The position numbers and the translations under genes are program-made. A stretch of 64,000 bases of DNA from Paraconiothyrium sp. Pb-2020 (Eukaryota > Ascomycota > Dothideomycetes > Pleosporales > Didymosphaeriaceae): assembly GCA_022419385.1 (NCBI GenBank), contig JAJUBI010000007.1, forward strand, positions 3,071,768-3,135,767, given 5' to 3'. The notes beneath the pieces are model-generated. The model was not told the origin of the DNA and searched no databases. It worked only from the letters and a program-made list of their open reading frames with translations. Shown here piece by piece: positions 24,101-34,678 of this stretch (the stretch's first letter is position 1; each line of letters opens with the position of its first letter).

Positions 24101-27100
24101 TGATCACAAGTTTCTCGACATAGGTAGGCACCTGTGGTCGAGCAAAATTCCTGACTAAACCTTTGGTAAATGCAGCTAACCCAACCTGTAAGCTTGCGTC
24201 GATGATGGTGGGATGTATCGCGTATGCCTCGACCAGGGCGTCTGGCGTACTTGAGATATGACCATGGGCAACTGTCGCTTGTGCTGACGTAGAGAGCTCT
24301 CGCACTCTACGAAATGCTGGGCCGTATTGCAGTCCCAACCGAGCCAACGCACCATACCAAGCCTTTCGCGCGACCTTTCTGTGTAAATCGTCTGTAGATT
24401 GTGGAAGGCCTTCTGGGCTACTTGGTAGGCATACTATACCTTTGCAGTGTTCTATCCAGGTGGAATTTGTGTACGAAGAGATGGAGAAGTCGAAAGCTTG
24501 TTCAGAGGGGGAGTCGCGAAGCGTTTCGCAGCGGTGCAGTGACGTCACAACTTCTACCGGCTCTTCGACGTCAATAACCATCGCTACCACTACCAGCATA
24601 CGACGGATCGAGAACCCATCAACAGCTCCATATACTTGGCGAAAGGCTTCCCCGGCCATCGAAGCATAGCCAGCGAAAGGGAAGACCACGTCTCCGTCCA
24701 CTTTGTGATCGATAAGCCAGGGCACGCTGTCGACGTCTATCATCGCGCGCCAAATCGGATGCATGTCTGTTGTTGATGTTACGCGCAATCCTAGCAATTC
24801 ATGGTGGGCGAACTGTCTAGCTCGCCATGATTTACTAAGTCTGCTCTCGTACCAGTAAGAAGCCGAATGATTCCATGGATACTTCGGGAGATTGGTAAGT
24901 ACTGTTCCATCTGGAATAATGTTTTCCAAATCAATCTTCACACCGTGCTGGAAAAGAGTTCCTAGCGCGGTCAAAACACCATGCGTGCCACTATTATGTC
25001 GGTGCAGTGACGAGCAATACTTGAACGGTATGTTCATGTGAGCGCATATTTGACGAAGTGGTCCGCTCAAAGTTGAATGAGGACCGATCTCGACAAGCAT
25101 ATCCTGACTGTGTGCACGCAGCGCCTGTGTCATCGCAGTGTTGAATCTCACTGTCGATAGAAGATTAGTGACCCAATACTCCGGCGTGAAGTCCCCAACA
25201 GTGAGGACCTTGTTATCAATTTTGACGCTTGAGTAGATAGGCACGAGAGGATTACTCCGACTGATGTTCCGGCTCCTCAGCTCTTCCTTCAAAAATCTCA
25301 GGTAGATAGGCTCAAGGTCCCTTAAGTGAGGCGAGTGATAGGCCACGTCGACATTTAGTTTACGCGCCATGATAGCGTCGTTTTCTGCTCGTAGGCTTTC
25401 TATGATGTCAAGAATCGTCTGTTCATCTCCGGTGATTGTTGCAGAACTTGGACTATTCTCACAAGCAATGCTAACGCCGGGTTTCAGGAAGTGACGAGTC
25501 CTTGTGGCGTCGAGCCCGATGGCCGCCATGCCACCCTTCCTACCGAAATTCTTGAAGAGCAGACCTCGATAATACGCAACTATGATTGATTCTTCCCTTG
25601 AGATAGCACCTGAGGCATAGGCCGCAGCAATTTCGCCACTTGAGTGGCCAACAACAGCATTCGGTTTTATCCCGGCTGAAGTAAACATGTCAACTAACGC
25701 AATCTGCAATGCGGTGCAAAGTGGCTGCGATATTTCTGCGTGATTGATCAGGCTCGTTTCAGAGGAACGTTGCAGTTGACTCTTGATAGACCATTGCGGC
25801 GGATCAACCAAACTCTTCAAAACGTCATCCATGGCCATTATGGACTTTTTGAAACTTGGCATGCTCTCAATCAGATCTAGGCCCATCTGTGGCCACTGAG
25901 CTCCCTGTCCGCTGAAAACCATTATTATACCTGGAACTTTGTGGCCCACTCTTGAAATTGGGGAGGGTTTGTAATCGTATACATCTTGGCAGATTGCGAA
26001 CGTCCTCGATTGCCAAAACTCTCGGTGACGAGCAAGTGTGTACGTCAGATCAGACAGGTCATTCGGGTGCCGCTTCATGTGTTCTCCAATATCTAGTACA
26101 CGATCTTTAAGAGCAGATGATGTCGCTGCAGACAACAACAAAAGCTGTGGTGTCTTGAGCCGAGGACGTGGAACTGTTTCGTAGTTGGAAAAATGCATGA
26201 AAGGATGTTCGACAAGAACATGAGCATTGCTGCCGCCTATCCCAAAAGAATTGATGGAAATGCGGAAGTCCCGGTTTCTGGGCCAAGGAATCACCCGCCG
26301 AGGTACTTGAAGCTTGTGTTTCTGAAAGTCGATCTTAGGGTTGGGTGTTTTGAATTTGATATTAGGCACTATCGTGCTCTTTTCCAACATCACAATGCTT
26401 TTGAGGAGAGAACTGAGCCCTGAGGAACCTTCCGAGTGACCAAAATTGGGTTTCAAGGAGCCTATGAAGACTCCATGCTTTCCGAAGACTTCTCCAACCG
26501 CTGCGACTTCGATAGGGTCACCCGTAGGGGTTCCGGTACCATGACACTCCACGTACGCCGTGCGATCAGGATTGCAGCCAATGTCGGTATAAACTTTGCG
26601 CATCAGGTCAATCTGAGCTCTCATATTTGGCTGAAGTATACTGGCGCTTGTTCCATTGGAGTTGATGCTCGAGTTTGTTATAATAGCTCTTACAGTCAAG
26701 CGTTCCTGGATAGCCCGATCCAATGTTTGGATATATATGGCAACAACAGCTTCACCTCTTGCAAACCCATCTGCTTCGCCTGAGAAGCTTTTGCATGATC
26801 CTTCGGGGGAAAGAATGCCTTCCGAGGTCATAGCAGCCGTCAATGTTGGACCAAGAATCAAGTTTGAGCCCGCAACCAGAGCACCAGAGCAATCACCAAG
26901 TTGAAGAGCTCTACATGCTTCATGAAGGCCGACCAGGGAGGCTGAGCAACCTGTCTTGATCACCATACTGGGTCCACGAAGATCGTACTCATACGAAACC
27001 CTGTTCGCCAGCATCAAGTCGGCTTGGCCCCCCAGGATATAGCCCCCACTGTGTTGGTCCTCTTTTGCCTGAGTATATAACCAATCTTCACCAAAGGTTC

Positions 27101-27470
27101 CGACATAGGTTCCAATGTCAGATCCACGATAGTTGACAAGACCTGCATTTTCAAAGCACTCGTAGGCTATCTCTAGGAGAAGTCGTTGTTGAGGGTCTGT
27201 TCTCCGAGCTTCCTCTTCCGTGAGAGAAAAAAGAGATGTATCAAATTGTCCGGGGTCTTGGTCCAGAAAGTACCCATATTGGGTCTTTATAGCACACTTG
27301 CCTCCCAAAGCATCGCTGAAGCCTTCTCTATTGTACCGAGTCTTTGGCACCGGTCCTCTCATGTCGCATCCATCCCGAAGAGCCTCCCACAACTTCTCTG
27401 TGCTATTGACACCACCGGGTAGCCTTAGCGCAACGCCGCATATAGCAATGGGTTTTCGAATACCACTCAT
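21150..27470 (-). CDS. Reducing polyketide synthase, KS-AT-DH-cMT-KR-ACP, no ER
   Basis: One uninterrupted frame of 2106 aa. Domains in order: ketosynthase (about 5-425) with active-site Cys175 in KTGCSASL, His310 in HGTGTPTGDP and His345; malonyl acyltransferase (about 515-840) with Ser610 in GHSSGE; dehydratase (about 889-1165) with His922 in the HxxxGxxxxP motif and Asp1091; C-methyltransferase (about 1320-1520) with the SAM motif ILEVGAGTGG (1351-1360); ketoreductase (about 1720-1900) with TGGLGGLG and Tyr1865/Asn1869; acyl carrier protein (about 2015-2095) with Ser2057 in LDSL. No enoyl reductase, thioesterase or condensation domain is visible. The expected product is a C-methylated chain with double bonds kept, released by another route. 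Neighbours are oxidative tailoring genes. No intron was needed, which is rare for this family. Confidence 0.95.
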   Translation of the reverse strand: MSGIRKPIAICGVALRLPGGVNSTEKLWEALRDGCDMRGPVPKTRYNREGFSDALGGKCAIKTQYGYFLDQDPGQFDTSLFSLTEEEARRTDPQQRLLLEIAYECFENAGLVNYRGSDIGTYVGTFGEDWLYTQAKEDQHSGGYILGGQADLMLANRVSYEYDLRGPSMVIKTGCSASLVGLHEACRALQLGDCSGALVAGSNLILGPTLTAAMTSEGILSPEGSCKSFSGEADGFARGEAVVAIYIQTLDRAIQERLTVRAIITNSSINSNGTSASILQPNMRAQIDLMRKVYTDIGCNPDRTAYVECHGTGTPTGDPIEVAAVGEVFGKHGVFIGSLKPNFGHSEGSSGLSSLLKSIVMLEKSTIVPNIKFKTPNPKIDFQKHKLQVPRRVIPWPRNRDFRISINSFGIGGSNAHVLVEHPFMHFSNYETVPRPRLKTPQLLLLSAATSSALKDRVLDIGEHMKRHPNDLSDLTYTLARHREFWQSRTFAICQDVYDYKPSPISRVGHKVPGIIMVFSGQGAQWPQMGLDLIESMPSFKKSIMAMDDVLKSLVDPPQWSIKSQLQRSSETSLINHAEISQPLCTALQIALVDMFTSAGIKPNAVVGHSSGEIAAAYASGAISREESIIVAYYRGLLFKNFGRKGGMAAIGLDATRTRHFLKPGVSIACENSPSSATITGDEQTILDIIESLRAENDAIMARKLNVDVAYHSPHLRDLEPIYLRFLKEELRSRNISRSNPLVPIYSSVKIDNKVLTVGDFTPEYWVTNLLSTVRFNTAMTQALRAHSQDMLVEIGPHSTLSGPLRQICAHMNIPFKYCSSLHRHNSGTHGVLTALGTLFQHGVKIDLENIIPDGTVLTNLPKYPWNHSASYWYESRLSKSWRARQFAHHELLGLRVTSTTDMHPIWRAMIDVDSVPWLIDHKVDGDVVFPFAGYASMAGEAFRQVYGAVDGFSIRRMLVVVAMVIDVEEPVEVVTSLHRCETLRDSPSEQAFDFSISSYTNSTWIEHCKGIVCLPSSPEGLPQSTDDLHRKVARKAWYGALARLGLQYGPAFRRVRELSTSAQATVAHGHISSTPDALVEAYAIHPTIIDASLQVGLAAFTKGLVRNFARPQVPTYVEKLVINRTTAPMQCVATYTRHNEEMVIHGTEATGKSCLRLEGLRLTELASVDQTSDEADRYGGARLHWVPDTRFQEPSSLVKIPTTSVHDRQVIEELALLCIVDSVPLVKDLGPGKSHLSKHRAWLDWVAEEALSGQHPVLKDTIHVGDLSAEERKRRIHEIYMDASASSTMASFAEGIFRVYSNIQDLFTGRIDVLELLLHENTLAQIYDTVSFDYGRLVKAYSDQRPNLRILEVGAGTGGSTELILRGMQPIGQYSRYSRYTFTDISAGFFSAARERFATAPNMDFMVFDISHDPLEQGFVPDSYDLIIAANVVHATSSLSQTLHHLQLLLAPGGRLLLTEFCTSFRAPNFIYGNFSGWWLGEGDDREWEPYVSVARWDKELKSVGLSGATGVILDSAEPWHYCATIISQKSEAANSPLMEVSILCKDHDALLTQRIVQGLEEEGYIPTIVTFGQELPANQDIVVSLDLETRFFRDLREQDLRHFQVLCRQLKKQDLLWLMPPFQVDCLDPHGSQSLGMIRTVRSELDLSITTLEIDPDATNLVPHMLRLLRETRKATSNQGLFPDHEYVVHDNQIQISRYHPFGLEQELGQEPALNFDGNATYLLTGGLGGLGRLISVWLVEHGARQLVFLSPNAGKKPQDKPLFAELESMGCEVVAVQGVAQSETDISRAIAAAASPVRGVIHLSMQLRDGPILEMTRENWNAVVSPKVDGAWNLHRQLPDLDFFVMTSSLGTVFQQPGQSNYNAANTFLESFCRYRHSLGLPASVLNICPIEDVGYVAENSEARQKLRSQGHWFLDEAAFLKFLELGIRHSNRSQRVSGENHDVESGVNDSQIIMGLKSETPLDDPSNHATWRFDRRMGLYHNIMPEANSQRAAARDDIRTFVARASENPSLLNETSSKEYLASVIGKKIFSFIMKAEEELDVSLSLAEVRLDSLMAIELRRWYKQVFGVDISVLEVLSSGTIAGLGEVAAKALQRKFREGER

Positions 27471-28462
27471 CCTGTTTGGATTTTATACTCGAATCTTGAC
27501 TTCTTGCCTTGGGGGTCTTGTGATGATTGAAGGCTCTAGCTTGTACTCAAAGGTAAGGCCATGGACATGCCTTAGATAATGACGGATGGAGCTTGTCAAC
27601 GAACCACCACTGACATCACTTCGAAGGAGGCCTTCGTTCATTACACCGCGATTAATAACTCTATTCCTATCTAATAAGATAGCTGCGTACAGTTACCGGA
27701 CTTTGAAGGCAAACAATTGCCTGCAGTCCCACAAAGGGACAAGTTCCAGAGATGATCATGCAAGGCAGCGTAACTTCCGTGCAACGATCGGTCACAACGT
27801 CGGACATGCTGCGGTGGTGATGGGCACCAATCTGTATAGAGATGGGCATGCAGATATCTTGATCTCTAGGGTGGCATGTGGTTGCTTCACACTCTATCTT
27901 TGGGGCCACACTCACATCGATACAGCTTCAGAAGCGTGGCGGGGCTGGTAGACATGGGTTACGACACACTGCAATAACAGCTGCGTGATTCAAGGTATGC
28001 TATAGCGAATGGCGAGACCATGCCATTTGTGCTACGTCTCATGTAAGCTCGAGGGTTCAAGTTGCCGAAAGGGTGCCTCAAGGCCTGATTAGCCGAGAGG
28101 AATGTGCGCTGCAGCAAGGCGCATAATCACTCGGGGATTACCAAATTCCGCCCCCCAAAGATATTCCCTTCCATGACGATTAGGGAAGGTTGCACAGATG
28201 CCACTGCTCGAAGCTTCGTAAACCTGGTCCTAATGTTATTAAATGGGGGCTTTTGGCTTCCTGTTGGCCTACATGCCAGTCTGTACTACACACATCCTCT
28301 GCGATGGGTCCGGACAATATAATCGGAATATAGCCAGTGAAACGCTCTGCCTTTCTCCATCCCGCACAGCAACTGATCGAAGTGGGTCGTTACGTTGCTC
28401 CGTAACATAGCGCTGGGACGCCGCGTACCTGGTATTGAGGAACTCTTCACCACAACCGCAGT
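27471..28462. promoter_or_regulatory. Divergent promoter region of PKS and rhodopsin-domain gene
   Basis: About 1 kb separates the start codons of two genes that read away from each other, so both promoters must lie here, which suggests co-expression. No gene was seen inside. No regulator-binding palindrome could be assigned with confidence. Confidence 0.5.
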
Positions 28463-29820
28463 ATGGCTAGCAACAGCTCTTCGTTCAGCCCATATGCAAT
28501 TGCTGCCGGGAAGGTTCCTCCTGGTATCTCGCATCATGATCGCTACTCGTCATTCCATGGTGTTCCGATGACCGCTGTGCTGGCGGTCATAACCAGCTTC
28601 GCCGTCATATTTTACGGCGTTCGCCTACATGTAAAACTCAACATCACAAAGAAACTCGGATGGGATGATCGTGAGTTTACCAATACAAAATGAAATGCTT
28701 CCTCTCTGATTACAAATGCGACGCAGTGGTGTGCACTTTGGCATTGGTAATACATCGACCCAACGCGACGACCACGGTATGAGGTCTAACAGTTCCAAGA
28801 TAGGAGTTTTGCTGGATCTTACGTGCTTTGGTATAGGTGAGTAACAGAGGAGAAAGTCCCATGAGCTAGTATCTAACATGTGAATGCCTTCGCAGCCACC
28901 ATCTCTGGGCCTCTTGGAAAGCACATGTGGAACATAACACTAGGAGACTTCCTGGGTAACCACTTCGTTCTTGTGCGAACACACCTCAAACCAAGCTTCC
29001 ATCCCCCTAGCTGACGGTTGTATAGACAGGTTACATAATGCAAGTCACAGGGACTTTGACGTTGGGCCTCATCAAATTGGCCATCTGTCTCTGCTACTAC
29101 GACATCTTTTGGCCATTGGATTGGTGTCGCTGGGCCATTCGCATTTGCGCTTGCCTTATCAGTGCCTTCTATCTTTCTCTTACGGTCGTACAGTTTTACT
29201 TCATGACGCCTCGCCCGGGAGAGACATTGGGCAAGCATTTTGGAGGAAAGATGGCGGCGCGAGTAACACACCTCTCGATCCCTACAACATCCGTCGGTCT
29301 TGCGATTGACATCGTCTTGCTCTTAATACCGCTGCGAGCAATATTCGAGATTCAGATGCCCAAAAAGGATAAGATTCGATCTGCTCTGGTCTTTTTCGTC
29401 GGAATACTGTGAGTCTTTCAGCATGCTCTGATAAAAGGATACTCACTGACTTCTGTCGCGGAAAGTGCTATAATGGGTTCGATATTGAGTCTAGTATTCA
29501 AAGTCAAAACCTACGGGAACACTGACTTGACCTACCACCTCACATTGGTCAACTTCTTCATGTACGTGATGTTTCTTCTCATTTACATTCATAAGGCTGT
29601 GGCATCAAAGACTGACATTTGCAGATGTTCCGAGATGAGCCTGGGTATTTGCATTGCGTCGATGACCTACTTCCTCCGTGCGGTGAAGCATCATAAAGCC
29701 AGACTCCACTCTCTATCTAGCAGCTTCCCGTCACTCCGGTTTGTGACAAGACATGCGAACGACTCAGATTCAGGTTCAGGGAAGAAGAACAAGGAGAGTG
29801 TCAGCATCACACATGTTTGA
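28463..29820 (+). CDS. Fungal rhodopsin-domain (PTH11-related) integral membrane protein
   Basis: Seven exons: 28463-28670, 28727-28746, 28800-28836, 28896-28955, 29030-29408, 29466-29561, 29625-29820, giving 331 aa in one frame. The second exon is only 20 nt. The joins restore a helix reading CTLALIGVLLDLTCFGI and the family segment GKHMWNITLGDFLGYIMQV. Seven hydrophobic segments are visible, with the typical KLGWDD motif after the first helix and a charged Ser-rich cytoplasmic tail. This family is widespread in filamentous fungi and often sits in secondary-metabolite loci; no transport or signalling role has been shown for most members. It faces the PKS gene across a shared promoter region. 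Confidence 0.82.
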
Positions 29821-30903
29821 GCGCATACGTAAAGCACGAGAGAGGATTGGGCCAAGTATGTATTTTGATGCACTTCTTTCAATCTTTTTGGTCATCATTT
29901 GTAGAAAGCATGGGCTACACCTTGTTGAATCTGTCTTCGTGGGGTTGTTAGACCTTGAAGTAGGGTAGTAGAATGTTACAATGATTCTACCAGAATAGAT
30001 AGTCTAATACTTGATTGCTATGGTAGATATCGGCCGAGAACCAACGGACTATAAGTTTTGCGTCGAGGAGGTGCCTCATTCTTTCTGCAAAGAACCTACA
30101 TAACTAATGCCAGCCAATTTCTAAATTCATAATGACAGAGAGGTGTCTGCGTCTTGCACGTCCGCTGCAAATGCGGCGGGTCGCTCAGTCATGCTCAATC
30201 ATGCAGCCTTTTGCATGTGCAAGGGGCGGCACTTTCCTCCATGTAAATGGAGGACAAGGTTCTGGTACCGCCGGCCCCTATCTTCCTTATCTTGTTAGGG
30301 CTGGGTGAATCTCTGATGCCCCCATCATTGATGACCGGAAAATGTGAAGGCGTGCTCTTTGCGGCGATACGATACCCAATAGGATAAATTCTTACTTGAA
30401 CGTGACACAAACCCCGCACTACACCCTGCTGATGCCCATGCGTGGGTATAATGCCACGCGGCTCCTCCCGTTAACGGTGATGCTTATACGGTTTGATAAG
30501 TTCCGGACTTCACGTTGAAAACGGCTCACATCGATCGGCCTGATGATTGGATAACATTATCGTTTCGCACCAGTTGAGATAAACCTCCGTTGCTAAAGAT
30601 TAAATGAAGCCGGGCATACAGGGCACTTGATTTGGGGGCCAGAAAACCTAGTAACCGGGCTAGGGTGATTTACCTGAATGGGAGGACGCCAGCTCGAAAT
30701 GTGTCTGAGATTCCACATGCTGAATGGGGGCAAGGCAGAATCCAACTTGTGTTACCCATCGAGCTACTGCTGCGCCAGCACCTTCGGACATGGGGAATAT
30801 TGTATGATGTTCTGATTCATATGAGAGATATAACTGATCGGCAACGGCTTTACAAGATCACGTTAGGAAACCCAATTTTCAATTATCAGTTCTTGAAATC
30901 ATT
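29821..30903. other. Intergenic, no gene seen
   Basis: 3' flank of the rhodopsin-domain gene and promoter of the FAD oxidase. A frame at 30632-30994 overlaps the oxidase start in another phase and is taken as a shadow. Confidence 0.5.
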
Positions 30904-32656
30904 ATGGGCCTTCGTCGCCTCTCCACAGTGCTTCTCGCTATATGCTTGCGTCAGATTGTCAATGCAACCTTGGCCTCGAATCTGCGGGCTCTAAACCTGT
31001 CTCCTGACACACAGATTGACCCGCCAACCAACTTCACAGAAAGATGGTCAAAGTATCACGCACCAAGTTACGGGGCAATTGTCAAGCCTGCTACCGATAA
31101 AGACGTTGCTACAATAGTAAGAGACCCTCCCTCAGTCCTTGTGTCAATTGCTGGGAACTTCAGGCCGAGGCTCCCTTCTTGTTGCTGATCAGAGGTCCTT
31201 TGTACAGATCAAATACGCCACCGGGTCGGATACTCCATTTCTTACGACTGGGGGAGGGCATGGCTTTAGCACAACATTGGGAAGGCTTCGCGACGGCATC
31301 AGCATCGACCTGTCGAACTTCAGAGGCGTCGAAATTGACACTAAGAAAAACACCCTGACTATAGGTGGTGCGGTTCGATTCGAAGATGTCTTAGGTCCGC
31401 TTGGCCAGACTAAAAAGCAGCTGCGTGGGTGTTCTCTCTGGTAATCCGGAAGACTTTCAATTCACTGACTTTACTAAGCTATTGGATCGGAGAGCTGCGT
31501 AGGTATGGTGAGTGAGCTGGAGATGATGAGCCTGATTGATATCGATACTGACATGTATCGACTTTGAAGGTAGGAGCTGCACTCGGAGGTGGGGTCAGTC
31601 GATATAACGGCTTGCACGGGATGCTCCTGGACACGCTCCTGAGTGTTAAATTGGTGACAGCTTCTGGTGATATTATCAAAGCATCGAAGACTACGAACTC
31701 AGATCTATTCTGGGCAGTACGCGGTGCTGGATTCAACTACGGCACAATTCTTGAGGCGACATTCTCTGTCTTCGATCAAATCGCCCCACAAGTGCTTCTT
31801 GCGGATTTCCTCTTTGCACCAAATACCAGTCAGACCCTCCTCAATTATTTCAAGACGTTCGAAAATGTGCTACCAGCCGAGCTGTCGTTTGTTCAGCTGG
31901 CGCTCAACATACCTGCACTTGGTGGCGTAAGTGAACGGATATCTTGTTCATCGGGAAACCCTGCTAATTCGGCCCAGTCAATCATTCTCATCAACGTAGT
32001 CTACACAGGATCCCGTGGACTGGGCGAGAAATACCTGCAACCTCTTTTGGAAGCATCGCCATTACGACATAACATCAGCATGGTTGCTTGGGCAGATGTC
32101 AACGCCGCGTCATTCTTCGCCTTCGAGGGTCCGGGTTTCCGATGCCCAACTGGCACCACACACAACGTCTACGGCGGGGCTGTCAATACTTTCGATGTTT
32201 CAACGTTCCAGACATTCTATGACAACTATGATAAACTGATCCAATCTAAGGAGCTAGCGGGAACCGTCTACTTCGTTGAGCTTTTTCCAAAACAGGCTGT
32301 CGAAAAGGTTCCTTCTGATGCTACGGCCTATCCTTGGCGCAATATCACAGCGCATCTGTAAGAATCCACATGATACCCAAATATATCCACTGATCGTGAT
32401 GAGGTTGTTTAACTTCGCATATAACGCGACTGGTGATCTGGATAAACGGATCAACAACTTCGCTAGGGAGACGCGCGCTAATTTTACGGCTACCAGTGGG
32501 TTCGATCAACCACAGCTATATGTGCTGTACGGGCATGGGGATGAAGATTTGTCGACTTTGTACTCGGTGGGTAATCTGCCCCGATTGAAAGGGTTGAAGA
32601 CGAAGTGGGATCCAAAGAACGTGTACAGATACAGCTATCCTTTGATCAAAGTTTGA
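30904..32656 (+). CDS. Secreted BBE-like FAD-dependent oxidase
   Basis: Five exons, 30904-31116, 31208-31424, 31479-31507, 31570-32357 and 32404-32656, give 499 aa. The N-terminus (LSTVLLAICL core) is a signal peptide. The FAD-binding PCMH fold follows: FLTTGGGHGFSTTLG holds His89, the usual attachment site for 8-alpha-linked FAD, and GSESCVGM holds Cys150, the position of the second flavin bond in the berberine-bridge family, so a bicovalent flavin is likely (inference). The C-terminal segment YGHGDEDLSTLYSVGN and the WDPKNVYRY ending are the usual BBE end. Such enzymes oxidise alcohols or drive ring-forming oxidations on polyketides; here it lies in the PKS locus. Exon 3 is 29 nt and was placed by frame and family pattern. 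Confidence 0.88.
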
Positions 32657-32836
32657 GTGCGAGAGACAGTGGGCATACACCTTCATAATTTTACCTTCGT
32701 AACTGTACGAGTCCTTGGACGACGTAGTCTGAAGCAACCTATATTCCAAGCATGAAATGCATGTTACTATTGATGCAAGGCCTGATCTTAAAATGCGGGC
32801 CTGACATCACGGCATGCTACGGAAGTCGGCGAGGAG

Positions 32837-33677
32837 TCACTCCAGAGGAACATAATCTTCCGTCTTCAAGGCTCCCGAGCCAATTTTCTTGAGGTCTTCC
32901 GCCCACAACGTATCCTTACTCACCCCTTTCAGACACTGGTCAATCATAGCAGCGGCCAGCTCCGAAACATGCAGCCAGGGTGTGGGGCCAAACTGTGCCC
33001 ATACGCTTGATAAGGCTTCGTTCTTAGGGTGACCTGATCCTTCGATGCCTCCGGGTTTAGTTATTGAGACCTGTACTTCGGTTGCATGTTGGCTGGCGAA
33101 ATCAAGGACGAAATTCTCAACGCGACCCTGAGCTGCGATGTTAAGAAGCGACGGCGAGCGGATGAAATAGGACTTACACGCATAAGACGATAGTCTTGTA
33201 AGAAAGGCAGTATCTTGGTTTGGTCGCGCTCCACGGTCACGCCCGATGTGTAGACGAAGCGAAAAGGCTTGTTGGAAACGGAGGCGATCGTCTTGAGACC
33301 GTTGACTGTATAGTCATAGCAGATTTTGGTCACCTCGTCGAAGCTCGCTTCTTTGGACTTGGTGGGGGTGACTGCGAGGGTCCTGCTAGAGCGTGAGCGC
33401 TGACAATGACGGGGCATGAAAGTAGAGGATTCACAAACCACACGCAGCCATCAGCCCCTTTGAGCTGCTCGACGACATCATCAGGATAAGGATTTTCCCA
33501 GTCTTCCAAGATAACGGACTTCAGCTTCGATGTGTCCGCCTCTGGTCCGACATGCTTAGGCACCGGAACTGCTTTACGCGTAAGAGCCACTACAGAAGAG
33601 ATGGATTTGTCTTGAAGTGCCAGGCGAACAACTTCTCCGCCAACAAATCCGGTCGCTCCTGTGACTATGAGCTTCAT
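32837..33677 (-). CDS. NAD(P)-binding Rossmann-fold (NmrA/atypical SDR-like) protein
   Basis: Three exons, 33677-33439, 33382-33178 and 33127-32837, give 244 aa. Introns are 56 and 50 bp. The N-terminus MKLIVTGATGFVGGEVVR contains the GxxGxxG dinucleotide-binding motif. Later segments (PFRFVYTSGVTVERD; ENFVLDFASQ; KPGGIEG) match atypical short-chain dehydrogenases. No clear Tyr-x3-Lys active site is present, so it may be a regulator or an epimerase-like protein. The frame stays open upstream and would add a basic, Ser/Arg-rich leader ending in YYHSTKLQASK, which could be a mitochondrial presequence. It reads toward the FAD oxidase and probably belongs to the PKS locus. Confidence 0.78.
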
Positions 33678-34239
33678 CTTTGACGCTTGCAGCTTGGTGC
33701 TGTGATAGTAACGGACTTGGGCTCTAGGTCGTGCAGATATACAGCGAGGTATCTGGAAGCTACTTGGGCTAAGCATACCCTGAAAGGATCTTCGCCGGTG
33801 TGGAGGTAGGGGCAAGTGAGGATCGGAGGGTGGGGGGCGCAAATGCAAGGCAACTGTTTGCCTGACTGGGCCACACACCCCGCATCCCGACTGGGATCAC
33901 GCCGTTTGTACCACGGACCGTGCCGCATATGCCAATGGAAATCCTAAATTCGGTGAGCATGAATGTTTACAACCTGAGGCAGCTGAGGGGGAGGGTGCCG
34001 ATCGCTCTAAGATGCAGCCTGGCTGTGAGTTTGACCCCCGATGGTCTTGATTGGAAACATAACCCCGGTGGCCTTGATTCGCTCGCGTTACACGACCGTC
34101 CCTACCTCAGGTATGCGCAGTTCACTAGCGCATGCTTCAATATAGCTGGGATACATGGTAAGTCTTATCATGCGAATCTTCGCCGGGCCATTACCAGCAT
34201 CTGCATTGCAATATAAACCTCGAGTGTTGCGGGTTTGGA

Positions 34240-34440
34240 TAAAATGTGTTGTGCAACCCGGGTGGTCGTAATGACCAAGACCATGTCTGTACATGCAGCT
34301 GGCAAGGCAGAACAGAAATCCGCCCAAAAATGAAAGGGAATGCAGTGTACCGATATGTGCGTATGCGACGAGGTGATTGAGCGACCTTGTACATCGCGCC
34401 CCGTTCTGACGACGCGGCAGGTGGGTGGGGATTGGCTTGC
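34240..34440 (-). pseudogene. Possible relic of a bL33m (MRPL39) gene copy
   Basis: On the minus strand a segment around 34310-34380 resembles the exon 2/intron 2 junction of the intact bL33m gene at 36.5-36.9 kb. Both read TATCGGTAC at the junction, then a CCCTTTC run, then TTTGGGCGGATT, followed by weaker similarity (CAGCTGCATGTACAGACA against GAGCTGGGATGTATGCGCACAGA). The coding part is badly degraded and no intact frame remains. The rest of 33678-34678 holds no gene; its right end is the promoter of the oxygenase gene. Confidence 0.4.
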
Positions 34441-34678
34441 ACATACTGCAAGCTTTTCATTTGCAGTCACGAAGAGTCAATACAGAACATCATTGACAGC
34501 GATGCGGAAACAGTGTAGCGCTAATGCATGGAGTTTCCAACATTGGGGAGGTGACAGTCTGCTCACATATTGCTTCCGGGATACTGACACTGGTGCTGTT
34601 TTCCTTCCCCACCTCCTTCCTACTGCTTGAACTCCGAAAACCACATTTCCCACTTTGATCAAGTTCTCTCTAATCAGT

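Noticed and set aside
30632..30994. 120-codon plus-strand frame
   Set aside because: It runs into the FAD oxidase start in another phase and has no domain.
33061..33441. 126-codon minus-strand frame as a separate gene
   Set aside because: It is exon 2 of the Rossmann-fold gene read through its neighbouring introns.
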